Shown here: one piece after another, positions 8,460-17,199 of the stretch
How positions within the stretch are numbered: position 1 is the stretch's first letter
How the letters are laid out: the number at the start of each line of letters is the position of its first letter
Assembly: GCA_016840035.1 (NCBI GenBank)
Contig: JAEOTC010000162.1
Location: 1 to 35,655 of the forward strand
From: Candidatus Hodarchaeota archaeon
GTDB taxonomy: Archaea > Asgardarchaeota > Heimdallarchaeia > Hodarchaeales > Hodarchaeaceae
Length of the DNA stretch: 35,655 nucleotides
Direction: 5' to 3'
The notes under the pieces: model-generated
The model's database searches: none
Told to the model about the DNA's origin: nothing
Seen by the model: only the letters and a program-made list of their open reading frames with translations
Made by a program: the position numbers and the translations under genes

Positions 8460-8810
8460 ATGGGAACCGAAATTGCGTATTGTGGTTTGATATGTACCGA
8501 ATGTCCAGCATATCTCGCAAAGCGAACAGATAATCAAGATCTACGAAAACAAACGGCAAAAGAATGGTCAAAAGGGAATTTGAAAGTCACCCCAGACCAG
8601 ATAAATTGTGATGGTTGTCATAATCACGAGGATATCTTTATTTACTGCGAGAAATGTGTTATCCGGCAATGTGCTACAAAAAAGAACATTGCTACATGTG
8701 CTGAATGTGAGGAGTATCCCTGTAAAGATAAATTAGAAGATTTCTGGTCAAATTTTAACATACACCAAGCTAAAGCAACGCTAGACTCCATTCACAATTC
8801 TCTGGCATAA
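8460..8810 (+). CDS. DUF3795 cysteine-rich protein
   Basis: A 116-residue protein rich in paired cysteines: CGLICTEC near the N-terminus, CDGC in the middle, CEKC, then CAECEEYPC. This series matches the DUF3795 family, whose members are presumed metal or iron-sulfur binders of unknown function. GGAG lies a few bases before the ATG at 8460, and family members usually begin close to the CGLxC motif, so this start is preferred over the ATG at 8436. It heads a same-strand run with the GyrI-like fusion, TrmO and a small Cys protein. Confidence 0.82.
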   Translation: MGTEIAYCGLICTECPAYLAKRTDNQDLRKQTAKEWSKGNLKVTPDQINCDGCHNHEDIFIYCEKCVIRQCATKKNIATCAECEEYPCKDKLEDFWSNFNIHQAKATLDSIHNSLA

Positions 8811-8859
8811 TATGAAGATAATAACAAATACTGTGTTTATGTAAAGGTGAAAATCCATT

Positions 8860-9930
8860 ATGAAAATGCAAGAAGCTGGTATCACATATAAAAAAATTGA
8901 AGAAATCCTTGTAGCAAGTATTAGAACTGGAATAAAGTCTCCAGATGATATCGTAAATGCAATACATCGATTAGAATCAAAAATTCCGAAGGAAAAAATA
9001 AACGGAGTAGCTTTTAGTCGAACAATTTGGATTAGTTCTCTACCTCAAGATCAAGGAATAGAGATGGAAATTGGTTTTCCTGTTACTTCGGAATTTTCAG
9101 AGGGTGAAATTAAGTCAAGACTGGTTCCAGCAAGAGAAGTTCTATCAATAACTCATACGGGGACAATTGAACAGAAAAACAAAACTTCTAAGATATTATG
9201 GGATTATGTGCGAGAAACAGGATTTATTTCAGATGAGTTCTATTTTGAGATTTATCATGATTCAAATAATCCAAGCGGAGAAAGAATAGAAATCCAGTTT
9301 GTAATACACAACTGGCAAGAACTGTTTCATAGGCATACAGAACGAGTTTTAGGGACAGAAATTGCTGAAACTATTATCCCAGAGCCATTAGAATTGGAGG
9401 CGACTCTTGATTCCCGTTTGGATTGGGCAAAAAAGGCGATTGTTAAAGTGAATTGCCATGCTAATGATGATGCCACTTATGACATTCTCTCGAGTAGTGC
9501 TCATGTCTTCCCCTCTGAACCTATTGATAAAATGAGAATTACATATGAGACTGCAAGAAAGACCATGCCACCATTAGTTGCGATTGATCAGGTACTTACT
9601 ATGATGTCTCATGATAGAGCATGGGGAGATACGCCAATTAGGGATGGAAACATCCTGATTACAACAAAAAATCCAGCGAACAAAGAAGCATATGAAAAAG
9701 CAACTACAAAAGCAGAAAAACGACGCGCAGCATGCTTTTGTCCAATAATACGGAATCATCTTGATGATGATAATATTCCTAATGAATATTGCTTATGTAG
9801 TGCAGGTTGGTTTCGACGTCAATGGGAAGGAGCATTAGCACAACCTGTAAAAGTTGATGTATTGAAATCGGTTCTTCAAGGAGACGATGTTTGTCAATTT
9901 GTAATTCATATTCCAGAAAATCTAATTTAA
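8860..9930 (+). CDS. GyrI-like domain fused to a Cys-rich C-terminal domain (DUF6144-like)
   Basis: A 356-residue two-domain protein. Residues 1-155 look like a GyrI/SOUL-type small-molecule-binding fold: IEEILVASIRTGI, the long acidic strand EMEIGFPV, ITHTGTIEQ, then the final strand RIEIQFVIH. Residues about 180-356 form a second domain with the cysteine pattern CFC followed by CLC in EYCLCSAGWFRRQWEGAL, ending SVLQGDDVCQFVIHI. That pattern resembles the DUF6144 family, which I name with moderate confidence. The Cys set and the 'GDDVCQFVI' ending suggest ligand or metal sensing. GGTGA lies about ten bases before the ATG. It may sense or sequester a small molecule; no DNA-binding domain is present. 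Confidence 0.72.
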   Translation: MKMQEAGITYKKIEEILVASIRTGIKSPDDIVNAIHRLESKIPKEKINGVAFSRTIWISSLPQDQGIEMEIGFPVTSEFSEGEIKSRLVPAREVLSITHTGTIEQKNKTSKILWDYVRETGFISDEFYFEIYHDSNNPSGERIEIQFVIHNWQELFHRHTERVLGTEIAETIIPEPLELEATLDSRLDWAKKAIVKVNCHANDDATYDILSSSAHVFPSEPIDKMRITYETARKTMPPLVAIDQVLTMMSHDRAWGDTPIRDGNILITTKNPANKEAYEKATTKAEKRRAACFCPIIRNHLDDDNIPNEYCLCSAGWFRRQWEGALAQPVKVDVLKSVLQGDDVCQFVIHIPENLI

Positions 9931-9970
9931 GGATAAAAAATATAAACCAAGAGCCAGAAGCGTTAATGAT

Positions 9971-10417
9971 ATGCATTTAGAGCCAATTGGATATGTAAAA
10001 TCACCTGAATCTGATCAAATAGACCATGGTTGGGGGAAAATAATTTCTGAGATCCACTTAGAACAATCTTTTCGACCAGGGTTGTCTGGATTAGAGGAAT
10101 TTTCTCATGCACTGATTGTATTTCACATGCATAAAGCATCCATGAATATAGAAACAGACTTGGTCCGGAGACCACAGGGACGAGAAGATATGCCTAACTT
10201 AGGAATTTTTTCACAAAGAGCTAAACATAGACCAAACCCCATTGGAGTTACAACGGTAGAAATAATCTCGGTTGCTGACGGAGTTCTTAAAGTAAGGGGA
10301 TTAGATGCCATAAACAATACCCCCATTCTAGATATTAAGCCATATTTTCCCCAATTCGACAGAGTGGAGGCCAAGACTCCTGAATGGGTAAATGAGATCA
10401 TGAAGAATTACTTCTAA
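9971..10417 (+). CDS. trmO: tRNA (N6-threonylcarbamoyladenosine-37) methyltransferase TrmO
   Basis: A 148-residue TsaA/YaeB-type beta-barrel protein. It shows the family signature in order: IGYVKSP at the N-terminus, LEEFSHALIVFHMH, then RPQGREDMP, GIFSQRAKHRPNPIGVT and LDIKPYFP. TrmO methylates t6A at position 37 of ANN-decoding tRNAs using S-adenosylmethionine. The length suits the short archaeal form, which lacks the extra C-terminal domain of the E. coli enzyme. It follows the GyrI-like gene after 40 bases on the same strand. Some relatives are only annotated as TsaA-like, so the tRNA substrate is inferred from the family. Confidence 0.88.
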   Translation: MHLEPIGYVKSPESDQIDHGWGKIISEIHLEQSFRPGLSGLEEFSHALIVFHMHKASMNIETDLVRRPQGREDMPNLGIFSQRAKHRPNPIGVTTVEIISVADGVLKVRGLDAINNTPILDIKPYFPQFDRVEAKTPEWVNEIMKNYF

Positions 10418-10505
10418 TGATCTCTTATTTTGAATCTCCAGCTCATAGGTCGCATATCTATAAGATTTTATATGTAATAAACCTCATCAAAATTTAGGTT
10501 CTAGT

Positions 10506-10766
10506 ATGAATCAAAATGAAATCCCACGAGAATTAGCAATCACCCTTTGTAAAGAAGTAAACCAAAACTATTCTACAAGCCGAATTAGATATTTGAAATT
10601 TGGTTACTGGCAATGTTGGGGTTGTCAGCGATTTGGTAATAAGGATGGATCATTTTCCAACATTTGTGCCCTAAATGAAGAAGACAACAGGGGATGTAGA
10701 ATGGTTAATAATATGCTTGAGAAGAAAAATCTGAAGAAGGGGACAAAAACAGAGATCATTCATTAA
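10506..10766 (+). CDS. Small conserved-looking Cys-motif protein
   Basis: An 86-residue protein with CWGC at about residues 37-40, a later Cys in SNICALN and another in RGCRMVN. The set suggests a small zinc- or iron-sulfur-binding domain, but I recognise no named family. It is the last gene of a plus-strand run that starts with a DUF3795 protein of similar Cys character. AGGTTC precedes the ATG. The Cys spacing makes a real gene likely; function unknown. Confidence 0.6.
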   Translation: MNQNEIPRELAITLCKEVNQNYSTSRIRYLKFGYWQCWGCQRFGNKDGSFSNICALNEEDNRGCRMVNNMLEKKNLKKGTKTEIIH

Positions 10767-10825
10767 CTTGTTTTTTCCAGATTTCTATTACCTCTGATTA
10801 CATCCATTTTTAAATTTTAATTCGA

Positions 10826-11353
10826 TTAGGGAAAATTCCTTTGACCAGCAGGGATTGGAACCTCTAGAAAGTTTTCAGGTGGAACTAGAGTGCAACTATA
10901 CCTATCATTAAAAGCACAATACGGGATGTAGGCTAAGTTAAAATCAATTCTGTATAAACCCTCATTAGTAGGTTCCAATTCAATATATCGACCTCCTCCA
11001 TACGATTCTGTCCCAGAGGTCTTATCTTTGAATGGAACAAAAAGATAATCATCGTCCAAGTGTTTAAAGACTGTTAAGCGATTTTTTGCTTTTTCGTGAT
11101 TAAATTCGAAATATCCATACCGTAGATATCTTCGTTCATCTCCCTTAGTCGCTAAAATGGTGATTTCCTCTGGATTCTCATATTTCTTAAGATTAACAGA
11201 GAGATTTAAGTTTTCCTTAACAGAAAAGTAAGATAAACCCATAAATGATTGTTTTTGCTCTATTGTTAACGGGGATTCATCAGAGGATTTAAAAAAGTTG
11301 TCCAGATTCTCTCTAATTTGATTTATTTCCTTTAAATATAAATTTTCGGTCAT
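10826..11353 (-). CDS. DUF1684 family protein
   Basis: About 175 residues. The C-terminal half carries the DUF1684 signature: FVPFKDKTSGTESYGGGRYIEL, then YRIDFNLAYIPYCAFNDRYSCTLVPPENFLEVPIPAGQ. The family is widespread and uncharacterised. The ATG at 11353 is preferred: GTGAT just before it is a Shine-Dalgarno match, and an in-frame GTG at 11362 forms part of that same motif. No signal peptide or membrane segment is seen. It converges on the small Cys protein gene. Confidence 0.85.
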   Translation of the reverse strand: MTENLYLKEINQIRENLDNFFKSSDESPLTIEQKQSFMGLSYFSVKENLNLSVNLKKYENPEEITILATKGDERRYLRYGYFEFNHEKAKNRLTVFKHLDDDYLFVPFKDKTSGTESYGGGRYIELEPTNEGLYRIDFNLAYIPYCAFNDRYSCTLVPPENFLEVPIPAGQRNFP

Positions 11354-11546
11354 AAAAATCACACAGAGGGAGTGTCAAAGTTTGGAAGAAAAGAAAAAAA
11401 TGATAATTATAGATATTGTGGTATTTTCAGATGATCATCTTTTTGGGTCAATCTAGTAACTTTATAGTAGACTTCTTTACAATATTCAACAAAGCTTAAT
11501 AGTATGGAATCTTTGGATATGGAATAAATTTCTAAGAAAGGTGATT

Positions 11547-13409
11547 ATGGTGCCGAGATCACAGAGATCTTGTACAATTCTTATACTTGGGATTTTAGTA
11601 CTTACAATAACAGGGTGTATAGACCCCACAGAGGAGGAAACGGAGGGGCCAAAGGAAGACCTATTTGATTATTATTTTAATGCTCCTACATGGGATGCAA
11701 CCTATATCAATGAGAGTATTATGGACCAATTTACCGCAGGGCTCAATCATCCTGATGAGTCAAAATTTAACATTTCTTCAGACGATCCTCATGATAGTAC
11801 TGCCCCCCCGGTATATTGGCGTTTAGGAAGTCTCAGTAATTATGAATATACAGGAAAAGTGCCCTATACAACTGGTTGGAATACTGGAATTGTATTCAAC
11901 CGGACGCTTTCACCAATCCCCAATGAACCTAATGATACTTTTTCAAATATACTTTCTTCTAGCTCTCGTACTGCAAGATTTCAAGTTGAAATGCCTATAA
12001 ATTATAATAGATCCACTTTAGCAACTATTCATCCGAATTTCCTACATTCATTACCCGTCCCTTGGAACGGACGGTATGGTTCATATGTTAGTTCAGATTC
12101 TATACAACTACTAGACGAAAATAGTGATTTAGTGTCACCATTATCCAAAAAAGTAGTCGAATCATATCCATCAATATTGTCTGGTGATCTTGCGGGTGTA
12201 TCATTGCAATTAGAGCTTGATGATTCAATCACAGGAATGGGAACCGTAAGATACACAGTTGATTATCAAGCACCAGATCTTCAGACCGTTGCAATGTACT
12301 CTTTATCCCGTTCGGAGGCAGATTATCTTAATTGTGGATTAAATGCCAATAGTTGGAATTCAATTAAATCTCTCTACTTACAACTTCCTGGGATCATACC
12401 TGTAGGTTATTCTACCTATCAGGGATGGGCACCAACGGTAACACAGAATGCTATCAACTGGAATGATTCTCTCCAAACTGTCTTTGAACAAGCCTATTCT
12501 AATTTAGTGAACCTTGGTAACATGTCAACTTTTACATTTGATATGGAAATGTGGCTTGCAAACCAGTATAATGTAGAAATGGATCATCCTGCCCAATATG
12601 AAGATTATAATGAATGGTTCATGCAACGAGGTTCAGGTGTATCAATTCATTTCGCTTCAGCGTTAACTACAATTAATAGACTGCAAAATATTCCTTCTCG
12701 TGTCGCAATAGGTTACTTGGTAGGGAATGATTCTTATATTTATGCAGGAAAGCGTGCCATATCTTCTCGATTTTTACATGCTTGGACAGAAGTGCTTGTT
12801 CCTATCGATCCGAATCCGCTCTTACCTGGTGATGAATATGTAGATTGGATCAGCTTCGATCCATTACTCCCTGTATTATCAGCAGAATATGGTATGGAAA
12901 CACCCATGGATGTCGTAACTCCAATGTATGCTGAGAATCATCTGTTTATTCGTTCAGATTATGATCTAGAAGGGAATGGATTAATCAAAGCCTATACTGA
13001 CCATGCATTGGCACAGATTACTGGAGAATGGATTTTTGAACGCTGTACAGTTAATAACAGTGTACTTGGCAACGGATCAGCCCTTCAACATGGTGAATCG
13101 ATTAAAATTTCCAGTCGGTTAATTGGTATATCGTCACCAACGCTTTGGTTTCCTGCTCAAGCAGTGAATGTGAGCTTTTATATTGGGGGGAAATATGATA
13201 ATCATTCTTTTTGGATAGAGGATGGCGGAACGTTTATCGGTAGTGTAATCACAGATTATCAAGGTATTGCGACTCTGTTCTACACCATCGACATTGTTTT
13301 TACCGGAATTCGAGAAATTAGATTCTGGACTGTAGTAACATTCAATGAAAACAGCCCCAATGAATATACACACAGAGCATGGTCACTCTGGTATGTTATA
13401 ACATTATAA
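11547..13409 (+). CDS. Lipoprotein with transglutaminase-like domain lacking the catalytic Cys
   Basis: About 620 residues. The N-terminus is a signal sequence with a lipobox, LTITGC, where Cys24 (counted from the ATG at 11547) would be lipidated and anchored outside the membrane. The central region has a transglutaminase fold: the segment RGSGVSIHFASALTTINR aligns with the usual GxCxxFA helix, followed by IPSRVAIGY, LHAWTEVLVPID and DWISFDPLLP. The histidine (LHAW) and aspartate (FDPL) of the triad are present, but the cysteine position is Ser (codon TCA at 12642-12644). It is probably a non-hydrolytic or altered surface protein. The C-terminal 150 residues look like a beta-sandwich. GGTGAT at 11540-11545 supports the ATG at 11547. 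Many N-glycosylation sequons agree with an external location. Confidence 0.8.
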   Translation: MVPRSQRSCTILILGILVLTITGCIDPTEEETEGPKEDLFDYYFNAPTWDATYINESIMDQFTAGLNHPDESKFNISSDDPHDSTAPPVYWRLGSLSNYEYTGKVPYTTGWNTGIVFNRTLSPIPNEPNDTFSNILSSSSRTARFQVEMPINYNRSTLATIHPNFLHSLPVPWNGRYGSYVSSDSIQLLDENSDLVSPLSKKVVESYPSILSGDLAGVSLQLELDDSITGMGTVRYTVDYQAPDLQTVAMYSLSRSEADYLNCGLNANSWNSIKSLYLQLPGIIPVGYSTYQGWAPTVTQNAINWNDSLQTVFEQAYSNLVNLGNMSTFTFDMEMWLANQYNVEMDHPAQYEDYNEWFMQRGSGVSIHFASALTTINRLQNIPSRVAIGYLVGNDSYIYAGKRAISSRFLHAWTEVLVPIDPNPLLPGDEYVDWISFDPLLPVLSAEYGMETPMDVVTPMYAENHLFIRSDYDLEGNGLIKAYTDHALAQITGEWIFERCTVNNSVLGNGSALQHGESIKISSRLIGISSPTLWFPAQAVNVSFYIGGKYDNHSFWIEDGGTFIGSVITDYQGIATLFYTIDIVFTGIREIRFWTVVTFNENSPNEYTHRAWSLWYVITL

Positions 13410-13565
13410 CACCTCTAGAAGAAGAAAATCAATCCTTGTGATTATTTGCATTTTTCTTTCTAATTCGAATAACCAAGAAAGAAACACTTACTAAACAAGA
13501 AAGAATCAAAAATACTTACTGATATTCAGAATTTTTACCATAATAAGGGATCAAAATTGTCAAAC

Positions 13566-13982
13566 ATGGAAATTCCATTCAATATTGGATTTAAAATAGG
13601 AGAATTAAAGCGTCAAGCGGAAAACGTTGAACGATTTGCCAAAAATCCCTCAAAACAAAGACCACGTCTTGAGGTTATTCATGTGTTTGACAGCTTACGA
13701 TATATTCTTCATGAGATAGAGCTATTAAATATTTCTGAACCCGTGCTCGTTGAAATTCGTGACTATCTTGATGATCTAAGTGGAGGAAAGTATTCGGCAG
13801 CTATGGAAGAAGTAAAAGAGAAATCGGACGAAATGATTCTTGCTCGTATTAAAAAATCGTTGTATAATCGAATTAAATCAATGAATCGTGATATGAAGCA
13901 AGATGAGGCTCAAAAACTGTCTCTTAAGTTATCCCTTTGGCGGGATCGTATCAGTAATGACTTCACAAGAGTAGAAAGATAG
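13566..13982 (+). CDS. Unknown helical soluble protein
   Basis: About 138 residues, mostly charged amphipathic helix, with no Cys, no membrane segment and no motif I recognise. It is rich in Lys, Glu and Arg, and Leu/Ile spacing suggests a helical bundle or coiled coil (residues 15-60 and 85-138). The start is uncertain: an in-frame TTG at 13557 lies closer to the weak GGGATC motif. It stands alone, converging on the Nudix gene. Codon use resembles the neighbours, so it is probably real. Confidence 0.6.
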   Translation: MEIPFNIGFKIGELKRQAENVERFAKNPSKQRPRLEVIHVFDSLRYILHEIELLNISEPVLVEIRDYLDDLSGGKYSAAMEEVKEKSDEMILARIKKSLYNRIKSMNRDMKQDEAQKLSLKLSLWRDRISNDFTRVER

Positions 13983-14015
13983 TCGAGTCTTCACCTAGCT
14001 CAAAATAATTGGTTT

Positions 14016-14651
14016 TTACTTATCAAAGTAAGGAATCTGGTCTCCACGCCAAACGCGATAGACTTCAGGGATTCGTGAAACATGACCAGGATCAATATTA
14101 GTGGGTAAATCATCTTCATTAAACCATTTTATATCTAGAGACTCTTGAAGATGGGAAGGAGCGTCCAACTTATTATCATCCAAGGGTTTGCACAGAAATA
14201 CTATTTGATACAACTGCAAAGGATATGTTGTACCACAGAATCGAGAATCAAAAATTCCAACGAGAGCGACGACTTTGCATTTCAACCCTGTTTCTTCAAA
14301 CGTTTCCCTTATTACCCCCTCACTTGGAGTTTCCCCTACTTCTAACATACCTCCTGGCATTGCCCACATCTTATTATCAGAACGTTGAATAAGTAATATT
14401 TGCCCTTTCTCATTTATAATCGCTGCATCTCCACTCAATATTGGGCTTGGACGTGAGAAAAGAGTTTGACGAAGAGGAACCAGCTCTTCTAGTGACCAAT
14501 TAGTGGCAACAGTAAACATCTCCATAACTACATCTTGAATCTTAGTATATCTTTCCTGATCATACATGTTAGTAGAATATTGTAACCCCTGTGCAGCAAG
14601 ATCCCTAAGTTTATCAGCCCAGAGTGTAATCTGTCTTGTTGTTAACTTCAT
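14016..14651 (-). CDS. Nudix hydrolase with N-terminal helical domain
   Basis: A 211-residue protein. Residues 1-65 match the N-terminal helical extension found in some ADP-ribose/nucleoside-diphosphate Nudix enzymes (WADKLRDLAAQGLQYS...YDQERYTKIQD). Residues 73-200 are the Nudix fold with a complete Nudix box from G101 to L123 (GGMLEVGETPSEG then RETFEETGL), so metal-dependent hydrolysis is expected. The substrate is a nucleoside diphosphate linked to another group, most likely ADP-ribose-like or NADH-like, but this is not resolved. It is a single gene with an ATG start. Confidence 0.9.
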   Translation of the reverse strand: MKLTTRQITLWADKLRDLAAQGLQYSTNMYDQERYTKIQDVVMEMFTVATNWSLEELVPLRQTLFSRPSPILSGDAAIINEKGQILLIQRSDNKMWAMPGGMLEVGETPSEGVIRETFEETGLKCKVVALVGIFDSRFCGTTYPLQLYQIVFLCKPLDDNKLDAPSHLQESLDIKWFNEDDLPTNIDPGHVSRIPEVYRVWRGDQIPYFDK

Positions 14652-14712
14652 TAGAATCTAACATCCGTTGCTAGAACTTAATTCATTAATTCGTTTAAAG
14701 AACTTAGTTTCT

Positions 14713-15762
14713 TCATGTATTTACTTGACGAATCTTTTTCCACAAAGTTGTGATGGAATATTTATCTCTCCAGATAACTCGCATGTAACACAAAAGACAA
14801 TTTATGCTTATAAAAACAAATAGAAAAGGGAAAATAAGGAAACCAGCATCCCCAGTCAGATCTAAGGGAATTTGAACAAGGATTTCATCCGAGATATCAT
14901 AGTAGATAACTGTCTGTTCACCTTGAAATAGGAAAGAGAGAATTGTCAATACAGTGAACAGATCCAAGTACATTATGGGAGTAAATGATTGGTTATTTAC
15001 AACGAAGCTAGCGAAAATACTTGTAATTGCGAGAAAAAATCCAAAAACTAGAATGCTTGAAAAGATTCGGTTAGTAAATAGGGAAGAGAAGGAGAGAACC
15101 ACAAGACTCAAGACAAAAACAACGATCTCTGCAAATACAATCACTCCAATCAAGACAGGGATTGCCTCCATAATATCAACGTTACTAATTCCGACAATCA
15201 GTAAACCCCATTCAATAATAGTTGGGATAACTAGTAGTAAATTACCAAAGAGAAGGATAGATCCAAATTTTCCGAATAGATATGTTCTCCGGGATATTTT
15301 AGATTCATAGATTTCATCCATTAAATTTCTTCGATCATCCGATATTAATCCCGCTCCCATGAGAATTAATCCAATTAGAAATAGAATGGAATACCCCGTA
15401 TCAAACATAGGATCGGTCTCATCAGGAGTTGCTATTAAAACCTGAAATCTAACAAAATTGCGGACAGTCCCCCATAAATGTTCCTCCAAAACATCATTAG
15501 GATTGGATGTCTGCCCTGAAGATAATGGGCCAAACAAAATCATGATATTAGAAAGAAGGTATAGAAAGAGAACTAAGGAAACTAATATTTTCAGGACTCG
15601 TGATCGATTCCACTGATGTTGAAGATTAACCAATGAAATAGTCCAAATTCTCCATATATTCCTCTTTCTGATTCCTGTAAAAGGCTTTAACTCAAATCTT
15701 CTGACGTAAGGCTCGTCCAAATATCCCCAATTCCATATGTAATTTGATTTAACATGAATCAA
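14713..15762 (-). CDS. ABC-2-type permease-like membrane protein
   Basis: A 349-residue integral membrane protein. After an amphipathic basic N-terminus there is one helix near residues 58-77, an extracellular loop, then helices near 125-142, 165-190, 197-228, 232-255, 265-280 and 308-328. The loop ISDDRRNLMDEIYESKISRRTYLFGKF between helices is typical of ABC-2 permeases that pair with a separate ATPase. No ATPase gene lies next to it. The TTG at 15762 is the only plausible start, because a stop lies just upstream and the next Met is about 70 residues in. Confidence 0.65.
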   Translation of the reverse strand: MIHVKSNYIWNWGYLDEPYVRRFELKPFTGIRKRNIWRIWTISLVNLQHQWNRSRVLKILVSLVLFLYLLSNIMILFGPLSSGQTSNPNDVLEEHLWGTVRNFVRFQVLIATPDETDPMFDTGYSILFLIGLILMGAGLISDDRRNLMDEIYESKISRRTYLFGKFGSILLFGNLLLVIPTIIEWGLLIVGISNVDIMEAIPVLIGVIVFAEIVVFVLSLVVLSFSSLFTNRIFSSILVFGFFLAITSIFASFVVNNQSFTPIMYLDLFTVLTILSFLFQGEQTVIYYDISDEILVQIPLDLTGDAGFLIFPFLFVFISINCLLCYMRVIWRDKYSITTLWKKIRQVNT

Positions 15763-15967
15763 TGCAAATGTAGTTTAAAAACTCTAAGCTTTCAATACCT
15801 AAGTTTTTCCCAGAGATGCTGGTTTGTGAAATAAACTACTCTAAATTAGATAAACGGCGACTAATCACTTTTGATAAAGTAAAACCGAGAATTGAAAATC
15901 TGTTCTAAAATATGGTTTTATATTATCCCTGACATTGTAATGATTGAAACAGGTTCTTGGTGATTCT

Positions 15968-17050
15968 ATGCTTGAACACGATCAACTGAGGAGTATTTTC
16001 CTTAAAAGTGTTTTAATGTTCTTGATAGTAAGTGCTATTACCCAAACTCCGATTAAAACTCATTTAATTACTTCGACAACTGGTAGTACTATGGATTCAG
16101 AACCTCTCATTGTACGAATAACTAATATCGAATGGAACCTGACAACACTTTACAAAGAATACAATACATTGAATATAACCCTCAATCTGACAATTGTATA
16201 CTTTAATGTTGAGATTGAGATCTGGAACCCGTCTTTCAACACTAAAACAGTAGAATTTCCTGATTCCGATGAGTTTTCTCCAATTATTGATGAGAATCTT
16301 GAAAATAAATCGCTTGATCTCACTCCTTTCTGGGGGAGCTTAACGGTTATTACTCCACGTAATTATACTACTGGTGTGATAACTAAATCATTCGCGTACC
16401 CATTCAGCTTTGAAAAACCCGGATTGACACAATTACCTAATGGTATCTATAGAATGGATTTAAAAATACCTACAACTTCTGGTACTGATGTGAGAATCAA
16501 TACTTATGGACTAGACATTAACGCTACAGACGAAGGTCATTCCATTGAGTATGATCCTTTTCCATACGAATCAACTGATATAAATGTCTCGTATATGGTA
16601 ACTTCATGTGAATGCGAAAATTATTCGAACTGGAATGAGGGAAAGGTTAATGTAACAGTGGAGAATCAGACAGTCTATTTTGAACAAATATTTATCTCCT
16701 GGTGCAACTTTGATAAACAAAGTCTGGAGATAAATGTATTTCAAGTCGGAGAGACATTGATCATTCAAGAAGACTATAGTTCTGCAATAATTACTGATTG
16801 TTTATGTGCCTATCAGGTCGTAGGGCAAATATCCAACCTTGAAGAGGGAAACTATTCCTTAATATTTCATTATCAGACTCTAACTCCATCTTTACAGGTA
16901 AGATTTACTTCTCTTTTCCCTATTTCGATTTCTGCAGGCCAAGATGAACTTTCACATGGTATTGTTGTACAATGGGAACTAATTCCAATCTTTCTCGGTA
17001 TTCTGTTCTCAGTAGAGCTCTTTGGTAGAGAGAAGAAGAGAAGAAAGTAA
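15968..17050 (+). CDS. Secreted, membrane-anchored surface protein
   Basis: About 360 residues. A signal sequence or anchor lies at residues 8-30, followed by a long beta-rich outer region and a C-terminal hydrophobic helix (IPIFLGILFSVELF) ending in a basic GREKKRRK tail. Several N-x-S/T sequons fit an external glycoprotein. Two CxC-type pairs (CEC near residue 215 and CLC near 277) might form disulfides or bind metal. GGTGAT lies three bases before the ATG at 15968, which decides the start over the TTG at 15944. No family is recognised. Confidence 0.7.
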   Translation: MLEHDQLRSIFLKSVLMFLIVSAITQTPIKTHLITSTTGSTMDSEPLIVRITNIEWNLTTLYKEYNTLNITLNLTIVYFNVEIEIWNPSFNTKTVEFPDSDEFSPIIDENLENKSLDLTPFWGSLTVITPRNYTTGVITKSFAYPFSFEKPGLTQLPNGIYRMDLKIPTTSGTDVRINTYGLDINATDEGHSIEYDPFPYESTDINVSYMVTSCECENYSNWNEGKVNVTVENQTVYFEQIFISWCNFDKQSLEINVFQVGETLIIQEDYSSAIITDCLCAYQVVGQISNLEEGNYSLIFHYQTLTPSLQVRFTSLFPISISAGQDELSHGIVVQWELIPIFLGILFSVELFGREKKRRK

Positions 17051-17199
17051 AAGGTACATAAATTTTACACTTCTATCGGGTTTAGATGTCCATATCCCAC
17101 TTTTACTTTAATAGCAAAGAGGAAAACCAAATGACTAACAGAGGGATTTATTATTTATTTTCAAGACAATCCTAACATATGGAAAGAGGTAGTTAAACT

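Noticed and set aside
14713..15762. Complete ABC transporter
   Set aside because: Only a permease-like protein is present; no gene with Walker A, signature and Walker B motifs lies on either side.
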